Assembly (NCBI GenBank): GCA_012932865.1
Contig: SAXG01000166.1
Span: 1-23,047 of the forward strand
Source of the DNA: Amylostereum areolatum
Taxonomy: Eukaryota > Basidiomycota > Agaricomycetes > Russulales > Stereaceae
Reading direction: 5' to 3'
Length of the DNA: 23,047 nt
Shown here: piece after piece, positions 1 through 8,171 of the stretch
How positions within the stretch are numbered: position 1 is the stretch's first letter
Layout: the number at the start of each line of letters is the position of its first letter
Notes under the pieces: model-generated
Told to the model about the DNA's origin: nothing
Seen by the model: the letters and a program-made list of their open reading frames with translations, nothing else
The model's database searches: none
Program-made: the position numbers and the translations under genes

Positions 1-30
1 CCCCTCTTTTTTTCTTTATTTTTTTTTTTA
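1..30. other. T-rich low-complexity window edge
   Basis: The first 30 bases are C/T with long T runs. They do not match the sequence preceding the homologous segment at 15693, while homology begins abruptly at 31. This may be a contig-edge artefact or a real poly-pyrimidine junction. Confidence 0.6.
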
Positions 31-426
31 CACGGAATGTCCATCGTCTGTAGGATTGCTAGAACGGTGCGATGTTATACGTCGCTGAGTCCTTCAAAGC
101 CTCCTGCTGTGGTGTGTCCCAGACCCATCCGTCTTACCAGTGAGTTTAGTCATTGGGTGAGCAAATGCCATGAAGTCCTTGATAAAGCGACGGTTTTTTA
201 GAAGTTGCAAAAGCCAAAAATGATTGAGTTGTTTCTCGTTTTGGGTGGATGGCCAATTGGGGATTGCCGCGACCTTTGCTGGATCCAGGAACCCTTCCTC
301 CGCCGAAATCATGCCGGTATCGATTTCTGCCTTCTCAAACGCGCACGTTTTGGCTTCAGATAGAGTTGTTTTCTCGCAGGATCCGAAGGACCTCTTACTA
401 TCCGGGACAATGTTCTTCTAGCGTAT
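31..426 (-). pseudogene. Ty3/gypsy pol fragment (RT thumb to RNase H), degenerate copy
   Basis: This is the minus-strand counterpart of 15693-16101, covering the end of reverse transcriptase and the start of RNase H. Recognisable pieces include DPAKVAAI.NWP, a degraded RRFIKDF, and AHPMTKLTGKT. Frequent single-base deletions and a four-T insertion (near 197) break the frame compared with the intact second copy. It is cut on one side by the window edge region and on the other at the junction with Plavaka-side sequence near 426. It cannot encode an active enzyme. Part of the damage may be uncorrected sequencing error rather than evolutionary decay, because the changes are mostly homopolymer-type indels. 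Confidence 0.85.
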
Positions 427-516
427 GTGACGACCGGAACCATGGTGCGCACGACCTGTTAAGAACTTCGCAATCCTTGCGTCTCGGTACGTACTTTGTC
501 CCTCTAGTAATCGACC

Positions 517-3500
517 ATGCCCGCCGCGGCCTGATACGCATGCCCTCACTGCCCGAACAGCTGACAACCCCGCGCGGAACGCAAGATTCACTGTGACCCG
601 TGTTCACCCTGGCCTCCTCACCTTCCCCCGTCCCCGTCCCTCAGCCCTGAGCCTGTCAAACCCTCCACCCACTGAACTCCCCCCCACCTCAAACGCCTCC
701 CTGGTCTCCGGAACCGAGCCCCCCAGGGACGGTGGCCCTCCAGCTGCCACAGTCCACCATCCCTATCTCGACGGTAGGTTTCTTGCCCTTGGCACGTTTA
801 TTTTGATCATCAATTGCTTCATAGGACGTCCTTGCGACGAAAATGGTATCTACCTGCCCGACGGAACACCCCTGCCTCCGCGCAACCCTGGCCCTGGTCC
901 CGACTGGGCCCCGTTTCAAGACCGACCCACATTCCAGCTCGCAGACTTTCTCTTCCGGGAGGAGCAGATGTCTGCCGGCAAGCTTGACCACTTGTTTGCC
1001 CTCTGGGGAGAACGGCATGCGGAAGACGCCCCTTTCGCAGCCCACAAGGAGCTCTACAAGACTATCGACCACATTACTCACGGCGACGCTCCGTGGCGCT
1101 CCTTCAAGACGGCCTACACGGGCGACATTGCCCCCGAAGCCCCCTCCTGGAAGACGCGTGAGCTCGAGGTGTGGTTCCGCGACCCGGATGCGGTCCTGAC
1201 CAACATCCTCGACAACCCGGAGTTCAAGTTCGCCTTCGATGCCGCGCCCCTTCGTCACTACGATGCCGACGGCAAGCGGCGGTGGACAAACTTCATGACG
1301 GGCAATTTCGCATGGCGCCAATCAGTACGTACTTATCGCACCACCCACTTTCCGCCCTTGACGGCTTTCATGCAGGACAAGATATACGAGGACGACGAGA
1401 CCACCGAGGGTGCGATGTACGTGCCCATCATCCTCGGCAGCGACAAGACCACGGTATCTGTGGCCACGGGCAGCGTAGAGTACCACCCGTTGTACATTTC
1501 CATCGGCAATCTTCACAACGCCGCGTGCCGTGCACATCGCAACGCTCTCATCCCTCTCGGTTTCCTCGCTATACCTACATGTATGTCGCGTACACGACTT
1601 GCTCGATTGTAAACCTAATGTGATCTCCTTGCCAGCGGATCGACGCGAGGACAACGATGCTGAGTTTCGCGCCTTCAAGCGGCAGCTAATGCACTCGTCG
1701 ATCAGCGCCATCCTTCAGTCCATCCGTGGCCACATGACCACCCCCGTCGTTCGCAGGTGCCCGGACGGACACTTCCGTCGTGTGATCTTCGACATCGGAC
1801 CCTTCATCGCGGACTACCCTGAGCAGTGCGATCTAGCAGGGATTGTCCAAGGTTGGTGCTTCAGGTGAGCTCAACTGCTTGTGTTGCCTACCGGTAAGCT
1901 CACCACTGGAAAGATGTGATGCAGCACCAGACGACCTCGACGGGCCCGGTGACACGCGCACGCGTGACTGGACGGATTTTATGGTATCGGAGTACGAGAT
2001 TGGCGATCTACGGCTCAACTGGGGCATTGATGGCACTACTGTGGTGAGTCTACGCCCGTCGTTTCATGGCTTCATTTCTGACCACGCCGTCAGCCTTTCA
2101 CAAACGATTTCCCCCGCGCCAACATACACCAGCTGCTTACCCCCGACCTCCTCCATCAGCTTATCAAGGGCTGTTTCAAGGACCACCTTGTCGAATGGGT
2201 TGGCAAGTATCTCTTGCAGACGCACGGGAAGCAACGTGCTGACCTGTACATGGATGACATAGACCGCCGGTAGGTGCCTTGGCCACACTTACTTGATGAA
2301 CCCGCTAACCTCGTGGAACCCCCAGTCTAGCCGCTGTTCCCGCCTTCCCTGGCCTGCGGCGATTCCCGCACGGCCGCCGCTTCAAACAATGGACGGGGGA
2401 CGATTCGAAAGGCTTGATGAAGGTATGTCCTTCCCCACCCTTGTCCTGCACCTCACTGACATTCTGATCCAGATCTACATACCAGCCATTGTCGACTACG
2501 TCCCGCCGGACATGGTTCGCGCCATTTCCGCAATGCTCGACTTCTATTACCTCGTCCGCCGCCCCGATATCAACGAGGACACCCTCGATGCCATCAAGGA
2601 TGCCCTGGCCCGCTTCCACCTCTACCGGGAGATCTTCCGCACCACCGGTGTTCGCGGCGCTCGTGGCTTCAACCTCCCCCGCCAGCATGCCATGTCACAC
2701 TACCTGGTTCTCACCCAAGACTTCGGTGTTGCAGCTGGCCATTGCTCGTCAATCACGGAGTCCCGTCACATCAGCGCCGTCAAAGAGCCGTGGCGCCGTT
2801 CTAATCGCTACGAGGCTCTAGGTCAAATGCTCACAATCAACCAGAGGCTCGACAAACTGACCGCCGCTCGTGCTGATTTTGTGGACCGTGGCTTGCTCCC
2901 CGAGAATCGGCGTCTCCCACCCAACTTTCCTGCCGCTCCCGGCCACGCCGCACCTCAAGTGCACGTCCCACCCGACAACGAAGCTATTGAGCTCCAGGAG
3001 TTGCACGAACAGATACATGCTGATGTACAGGATGCAGAAGCTGCTGATGGTGTTGTCACAACTGACATTATGCTGCCCAAGCGTGCAGGTGCGTGACCAG
3101 CTCTGTTAATCACTGCTCACTTCTCACTCCTTCCTCCAGCCCGTGGTTATCCGCGCATAATTGACGATGTTGCGCAAGTGATCAATCATCCAAATCTCGT
3201 GATTCTTACTCGCCGCTTCCTGTTTCAACAGCTCCACCCCCTTGATCCTCTCCCACCCGACAACAACCTCCAGGAAGACCCTCGACGCATCCGTGTCTTC
3301 CACTCCGCTCACGCCTACTTCCACTCCCCTAGCGATGTCTCCGGTCTGGAAGGCATGCACCACGAGATCATCCGTTCCACACCTCAGTGGCACAGGTCCG
3401 GTCCGCGCAGAGACACAATCTACATCGTCGAAGACGAGACTCTCCCAGGGATGCACGGCATGGCCATCACGCGTGTCCAACTTTTTTTCTTGTTCCGTCA

Positions 3501-3786
3501 CTATGGGACCGTCTACCCGTGCGCGCTGCTCGACCACTTCAAGCGTGTAGGGACGGGTCCCGATCCTGTAACGGGTATGTGGAAGGTTGTCCCCCAGAGG
3601 ACAAACCATGGCCGCCTGCAGACCGTCGAACACCTTGACACTGTCATGCGCGCCGCACACCTCATCCCCCACTTTGGTGCTGGGTTTGTTCCCGATTACT
3701 GGCCACATTCCCTTACCCTGGACGCGTTCAATACTTACTACGTTAATAAGTACGCGGACCATCACTCCCATCAAATAGCGTACTAG
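517..3786 (+). CDS. Plavaka-type DNA transposase, copy 1 (nine exons, broken N-terminus)
   Basis: Plavaka transposases are encoded by fungal DNA transposons usually placed near the CACTA/KDZ groups. Family hallmarks visible here are HPYLDG|RPCDENG, PIILGSDKTTVSVATG, HRNA.IPLGFLAIP, RRVIFDIGPFIADYPEQ, PDLLHQLIKG.FKDHLVEWV, SSITESRHI.AVKEPWRRS.RYEALGQML and the C-terminal YVNKYADHHSH. Inferred introns are 774-824, 1325-1375, 1581-1635, 1852-1924, 2044-2093, 2270-2325, 2423-2472 and 3089-3139; all phases agree, giving a stop at 3784. The likely ATG at 517 meets an in-frame TGA at 532, as in copy 2. Exon 1 also has single-base indels against copy 2. From about 825 onward it matches copy 2 apart from R versus H in the AAPL[RH]HYDADG segment. 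I did not find the element's terminal inverted repeats. Confidence 0.85.
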
Positions 3787-4459
3787 AGTGGACTTTGTAT
3801 TGCTTCCTATTACTTAACGATTTTTGTAATAGACTTCATTTGATAAGCTACAGTATGAAAATCGGGATCGCCTCGGAGCTCACTTAGGTCTGAATAGGTC
3901 ATCAGGCCGAGACTTATCAGATCCCCACGACCTCGCCAACACGACGCGGCACGCGATAGGCCGGCAAAGGCCGGTTAGGTGGCCAGAGGTCGAAATAGGT
4001 GAGGTGCACTTTTCCTGATGTTGCTTTTAAGCGTCTTTGAAATTAGAGGCTCGCTCTGCGCCCCCCTTCCCACATACAAATTGGGAGCCAATCGACTGCT
4101 TTGAATCTATCTCTGCTTTCCCATCTCTGCGACCCATGACCTGCTGCTCTACTTCTCCATGAGCCAATGAATTGTTTTGAATCTATCGCTCTCCTTGATC
4201 TCTCCGCCTCGTAACTGGTCGACATGCTTCCCATCGTAGTATCTGGTCTGATGGAATATTCCCTCGACCTCCTAAAGGTGTCGCTAGATGCTAGATTCAC
4301 CGATACGTGCACATTGACGCTCTGCGCCGGAGGGTCGAGACTCAATGTCTCGACTGAGTATACTCACTAATCTATTGTTCACTCGGTTATCGCAATTGTC
4401 AAACAACGACACTGTGATGGAATTGTTAGACTTTGAAAGGACGGTCGGCGTCAGGCGCA
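3787..4459. other. Non-coding tail downstream of Plavaka, copy 1
   Basis: I see no supportable gene here. From about 3886 to 4005 there is a loose cluster of AGGT-containing words and the short repeat AGGCCGG-CAA-AGGCCGG, which could be transposon subterminal repeats, but I could not pair them with a 5' end. At about 4085 and 4159 there is an imperfect direct repeat, GAGCCAATcgactgCTTTGA and GAGCCAATgaattgTTTTGA, with a period near 74. The same sequence follows copy 2 (19464-20136). Confidence 0.6.
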
Positions 4460-4512
4460 TTACAGAGGCGGAGGACAATATTTGGGCCACATGAGGTGAA
4501 CGGGATCGCGAC

Positions 4513-4518
4513 GCCGAA
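4513..4518. repeat. Left target-site duplication GCCGAA, copy 1
   Basis: GCCGAA directly precedes the left inverted arm and recurs at 4848-4853 directly after the right arm. An extra GA follows on both sides, so the duplication may be 6 or 8 bp. Confidence 0.7.
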
Positions 4519-4847
4519 GAGGACCCGTGAAGCTCCTGCAGATGTGTGTCCGCCAAAGTGCATTTTTTGAGGCAAAAGTTGTCGAAATCGCTCCCCAGAA
4601 AGTGCATCTTTTGAGCCAAAATCTGGATATCCTTGTCAGAAAAGTGCATTTTTGAGGCCGTCTGGGCCAACTTTTAATGCCAAAAAGCTTGGTCCTGAGC
4701 CGGAGACGGCGGAAAAACGGCACGTGCTTCAGGAACAGGGCCGAGTCTTAGCCGAAAGTGCATTTTTGGGGCCTAAAAAAGTGCATTTTTTGACCGAAAA
4801 TCGGGAAGTTCGCCGGACAAACATCCACAGGAGCTTCACGGGTCCTC
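4519..4847. mobile_element. 329-bp MITE-like element with about 36-bp TIRs and target duplication, copy 1
   Basis: Left arm 4519-4554 and right arm 4811-4847 are inverted repeats starting GAGGACCCGTGAAGCTCCTG. The first 20 bases match perfectly and the rest nearly so (GATGT, then TGTCCG). GCCGAA flanks both sides (4513-4518 and 4848-4853). GCCGAAGA also occurs on both sides, so an 8-bp duplication is possible if the ends are slightly asymmetric. The interior has no coding potential and carries five AAAGTGCAT-type motifs. This fits a non-autonomous DNA transposon; the superfamily cannot be fixed from 6-8 bp alone (hAT, Zisupton/KDZ-like and Dada are options). Confidence 0.8.
4555..4796. repeat. 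Five direct AAAGTGCAT(T/C)TTT motifs inside the MITE-like element
   Basis: Motif starts are at 4555, 4599, 4641, 4755 and 4778, all in the same orientation. Most are followed by TTTTGAGGC or a variant. The first three are spaced 44 and 42 bases apart and the last two 23 apart. Subterminal motif arrays in DNA transposons often bind transposase, but here that is inference. Confidence 0.75.
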
Positions 4848-5342
4848 GCCGAAGAATGTGGTCAACGTCGTCATCATTTCTTGGAATCAGCCCCACGTCC
4901 AAGTACGCTTCGATATCTCGTACACAGCCTTCCTGTTCAACGTGGACATAGCATAGGAAAGTGTAAAATACGCGCACCGTTAGCGCGGGGATAAGTACAC
5001 AGGCCGGCGTGATGAGCACAGAGCAGGTTTTTGGTTCGTGTTTATTGAACGTCGAACGTTTGAATCCATGCACTGTACATGTATAATCGACCCCCGCACT
5101 CACCGCCGCTGGCAATTTCCGTTTGTGTAGGGACACGCCTGACCGATTGGGACAGCGACTGTGTTCGTTCGTTTTGGGCCCCCGCCGTCGTCACCGCTTT
5201 TATCTTCCTGCTCCCCGTCGCCGCTCTCGCGCACCCAAATTGGTACGCTACGATCCGCGAACAAGCTCGAAAGAAGGGCCTTCACGGAGGCGTCCCGGTT
5301 CTTGATAGACCACATCGTCGTGTAGTAGCGTGGCGGAAGTGG

Positions 5343-5582
5343 CTAAGCGCTCGGCCGAAGGCATGAAAGAAACAGTTGGTAGAGGCGAGTGGTGAGGCAA
5401 GGTGGGTACGACTGAAAATCACGCGCATCTTCCTCGTCTATGGGATGCCCATCTTCGTCGCGTTCCCTTTCTCCTCGCGCTCCTGAGCCGTTTTGACCTG
5501 TGCTTGGCCACTCGGAAAGTGCGTCGTAGCTGGGATCGTTAAGGACGCGCCTTTCTGTTCGGGTCGTGTATCTCTTTCGCGG
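5343..5582 (-). other. Open frame spanning the R/X junction
   Basis: An 80-codon open minus-strand frame crosses the R/X boundary at 5411/5412. It includes NDPSYDALSEWPSTGQNG before the boundary, the acidic stretch DEDGHPIDEEDARDFQ up to it, and SYPPCLTTRLYQLFLS after it, and stops at 5343. No start codon or known domain is visible. A possible splice acceptor (TGATTTTCAG) falls exactly at the junction. The value of the frame is as evidence that the R-X order in copy 1 is the older arrangement. Confidence 0.35.
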
Positions 5583-5775
5583 CTAAATGTTGTGGAAACA
5601 GAGGCCCGAACGTAGCCAGTACCGGCGTTAACGTGTACCCAAAAACTGGCTGAGGGAGTACCAGATCTTGTTGCCAACGCTCATTGCCTAGGTTATTGAG
5701 ATGAACTTGCTACCTGGCCTGCAGTGCGATGCTCTCCAGCTCTCGACGGACGTCATTTAATGCCGACCACGGTTA

Positions 5776-5879
5776 CGCTCCGGCGCTCGCCGCCCACATG
5801 AAGTTGTTCGGTGCGCGCCAGTCCCCGCAATGCATATCGTGAGATGCGCAAGGAAACAGGTAGACGGAACCATTGTATT
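5776..5879 (-). other. Possible exon of a degenerate minus-strand gene
   Basis: Reading leftward from a candidate acceptor (branch-like GCTAACG, then TTATCTAG) the frame gives YNGSVYLFPCASHDMHCG and then DWRAPNNFMWAASAGA before a stop or a donor-like GTAACC. The composition looks coding, with Cys, Trp and aromatic residues, but I recognise no family and cannot join it to neighbours with confidence. It is repeated with changes in the inverted copy near 22575-22690. Confidence 0.25.
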
Positions 5880-7152
5880 CTAGATAACGTTAGCGCATCA
5901 CGCATAACAAGGGCAGTGAAAAGAAAACCTAGATGAAAAATGTAGACGGGTGCGAGGGAAGGCAAAGGGGCGACCAAGGACGGAAACGTACCACAACGAG
6001 AATGTCATGTATAACCGCTCCCTCAATCCTACATCAAATTAATCCTCCGCATATACTACCACATCAACGCCTCGTATTTCCTGCGGATGTTTTGAAGCGT
6101 CGGAGACTAGTTGCATACGGAGGTGGACGCGGAATGGCCATGTTGGGGTTGAAAAGGGGTACAGTAAAGGGTAAGCATAGCATAAGCGAGGGCGACAACG
6201 CTCGCTAGTAGGCAGAACGCAAGGCGTGCGGTTTAATCAGCATGCAAAGGTACTCGGAGTCAGTGCACACGCTCTACCATTCCGCCTGAAAATCAGTAAA
6301 CTTTCCCTCTGCGAGCCTGCGCAGCGCACCGCTGCTGAGAGGATGCTCGAGGCGATACAGTATCTACTGGTACACCTACAAGGTAGTGAGCACTAGATCA
6401 GCAGGCGACGTCACCCGACAGCCAACATTTTATCTCTTGTTCATTGTTCTCTTTGATATGATCGTCTGGGGATTAGATATCAGCAACATCCTGGTTGATG
6501 GATTGAGGGATGTAGGACACGGAAGCGACGTACCGTACAATATTCAGTAAGAACGTAGCTCCATATTTCTCTGGGAACTTTTCATGGGCGATGCTGCTCA
6601 GGTGATTCTGAGGTACAGCGTCAATGGCAAGTAGTGAGAGTCAACGTCGTGGTAAACAAGCGGCGCGACATGCCGTATTGAGAGGTTTCTGACGACGACC
6701 TAGATACCAGTGGAGGATCAGAAGCGAAACCACATGTTTAGGATCGCCGCACGACGGACGAGCGCACGACGCGTGGGAGGAGTGTTTCTGGCTCACCGAG
6801 CCAGGCGCGGCGTCTAGGGGTGCTTGAGGACGCGAAGTTGAGTGTGTGCGATGCCCAGACGAACTAAGTTGCAGTTCGTTCTGTATAAGTGGATCAAAAC
6901 TTCAACAATGGACCATGCACGAAATAGCAACACATGACCAAATCATCAAGAAAGAAAGAAAGCGTAAAGTGATGATGGGGGGAAGAGCGACCGGAACAAC
7001 TCGGATGGTTGGTGAATAAAGCCTCATTTCGCACATTGTAACGTATATAGAGCTGAAGCCGGGCTGTCGTCAGGCCGGTGAACCGCCGTCATACAAATTG
7101 TCTAAAGTTATATCAATCATAATGTAGGATATGAGGTGGTGAGAGCATACCG
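5880..7152. other. Long stretch without a supportable gene
   Basis: Only short unsupported frames occur here. There is a hairpin-capable TGGCTCACCGAGCCA near 6790 and an AAAG-repeat tract near 6950. The sequence is probably intergenic plus 3' flank of the APH-like gene. The mirrored copy at 21338-22574 shows nothing further. Confidence 0.5.
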
Positions 7153-8156
7153 TCACAAAAACCAGCATATGAGATTCAGCATTTTGCTAACCGAGTCTAT
7201 TTCTGTTTGGCGACGTTCTCCCGGATACACGACCTCCAAAATCTTCGACCATCCTGGTGTCATGAAATTGGGATCGTGCATCCGACAGTACTCCCAGAAC
7301 GAGGGATAGAACCCAGAGTTGGCCCAATCGATGATGCCGGTTAACTTGTAATCATCTTCAGGGTCTACCATGATGTTCTTGGGTAAGAGATCACCATGTG
7401 TGAAACATATCGCAGAGTCGGTGGGGATGAGAGAAAGTAGTTCTACCGCATGCAGCTTTCCTTCCGGGAACGCCGAAAGTAGACCGAGGAAGAATTCGCG
7501 AAACTCGGTAACGGACGCAAAGACACGCTCAGGTTGGTAGGGAGGGGGAACCAGCAATGTGCGGTACGAATCACCGGTCACTGATCCAAGGGTTTGTGCC
7601 TGCAGGCTGCCTATCTGGACAACGATGGTCTTGAGCTGTTCGCCAATGGATGTCAGAACGTTTTCCGGCAGCTGGTCGACAACCCGGTCAAGGGAGACGC
7701 CTTTGACCTCTTCCATACAGATATACCAGACATCTGTAGGAAGAAGGCCATCGTTTGGCCCTGGCATGGTCCAAGGCACCCTGCAATACGTAAGCCATCA
7801 GAAAAAAAGTGCACATATCCTCGCTTCATAATGCCATATGCTTTTCGCATGGAGTGGCACTATGGATAAGAGAAAAGAAATCTTTGCAGTGATATTGACA
7901 CGAACCTCTTTTCTGGGACACCTGGACAGTGAATGACTTTGGGGACAGGCAACCGTCGCTTTGCCGCGAAACGCATGCAGATGACCTCCTCCGCCAGGTC
8001 CATTCCACCATATTTGACGACCGTTCCCTTCGAGATCCTGACCACCCTCTTGAAGTCTTTGTCGTAGAGCACATTCGGATGTTTGATGGCCTCCAGATCA
8101 ATGTACGATGTGGGCAGAGGTATGCTGGGCTCAGTAGAGGAAGGGCACAACGACAT
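7153..8156 (-). CDS. APH-family phosphotransferase / kinase-like protein
   Basis: Two exons, 8156-7906 and 7780-7153, flank a 125-nt GT...AG intron (7905-7781), giving 292 residues. The fold is that of aminoglycoside phosphotransferase-like small-molecule kinases, which are numerous in fungi with mostly unknown substrates. Seen: N-lobe KGTVVKYGG with the likely ATP-binding Lys, EEV of helix C, hinge-like YICMEEVKGVSLD, catalytic loop THGDLLPKNIMVD (D214, N219) and metal-binding IIDWANSGFYPSFWEYCRM (D235). The splice phase joins VPEKR to VPWTMPGPND. The length and all key residues are consistent with an active enzyme. Its start lies only 15 bases past the stop of the upstream same-strand gene. 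The C-terminal 84 or so codons fall within block X and recur, damaged, at 21089-21337. Confidence 0.85.
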
Positions 8157-8171
8157 TGTCCCAAAAAAAGG

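Larger units (their letters stand above)
4460..5315 (-). pseudogene. Minus-strand gene fragment interrupted by the small TIR element, copy 1
   Basis: Two coding-looking stretches read leftward. The first starts with ATG at 5315 (MWSIKNRDASVKALLSSLF...) and runs to a good donor, GTGAGT, at 5103. The second, about 4965-4848, reads EGCVRDIEAYLDVGLIPRN and DDDVDHILR, then enters the inverted-repeat element. Beyond the element the reading resumes as RRDPVHLMWPKYCPPPL before a stop at 4460. Removing the element plus one 6-bp target copy leaves the frame open. I do not recognise the protein, and the splice phase between the two stretches is unresolved, so a decayed or misread gene is as likely as a live one. 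Confidence 0.4.
31..5411. repeat. Duplicated block R, copy 1 (gypsy fragment + Plavaka + small TIR element)
   Basis: This block is repeated at 15693-21088. From about 825 to 5411 the offset is constant at 15,677 and every reading frame compared is identical, except one G/A difference at 1254 versus 16931. From 31 to about 825 copy 1 carries many single-base indels relative to copy 2, with a net loss of 15 bases. Homology ends cleanly after the shared string GGTGGGTACGA. The block contains a gypsy pol remnant, a Plavaka transposase gene, an inverted-repeat element and a minus-strand gene fragment. Confidence 0.95.
5412..7405. repeat. Block X, forward copy (inverted at 21089-23047)
   Basis: Position 5412 begins CTGAAAATCACGCGCATC, the reverse complement of the last bases of the window. 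The match runs to 7403-7405, the reverse complement of the bases at 21089. Block X contains about 1.7 kb without a clear gene plus the last 84 or so codons of the APH-like gene. This copy reads cleanly (the APH frame is intact); the other copy is 35 bases shorter through scattered indels. Confidence 0.95.

Noticed and set aside
3886..4005. AGGT-rich cluster as Plavaka subterminal or terminal repeats
   Set aside because: No matching inverted sequence was found at the 5' side near 16101-16190, so the element ends stay undefined.
4555..4796. CRISPR-like or satellite array from the repeated AAAGTGCAT motif
   Set aside because: The repeats are short and unevenly spaced and lie inside a bounded inverted-repeat element in a eukaryotic context.
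6243..6290. tRNA-like D-arm string on the minus strand (GGCGGAATGGTAGAGCG)
   Set aside because: No matching acceptor stem or T-arm (GGTTCAA-type) follows, and the A-box does not fit eukaryotic tRNA rules.
5412..6300. Shared CTGAAAATCA at 5412 and about 6288 as ends of a transposon
   Set aside because: Ten bases in direct orientation only, with no inverted repeat or flanking duplication; chance is adequate.
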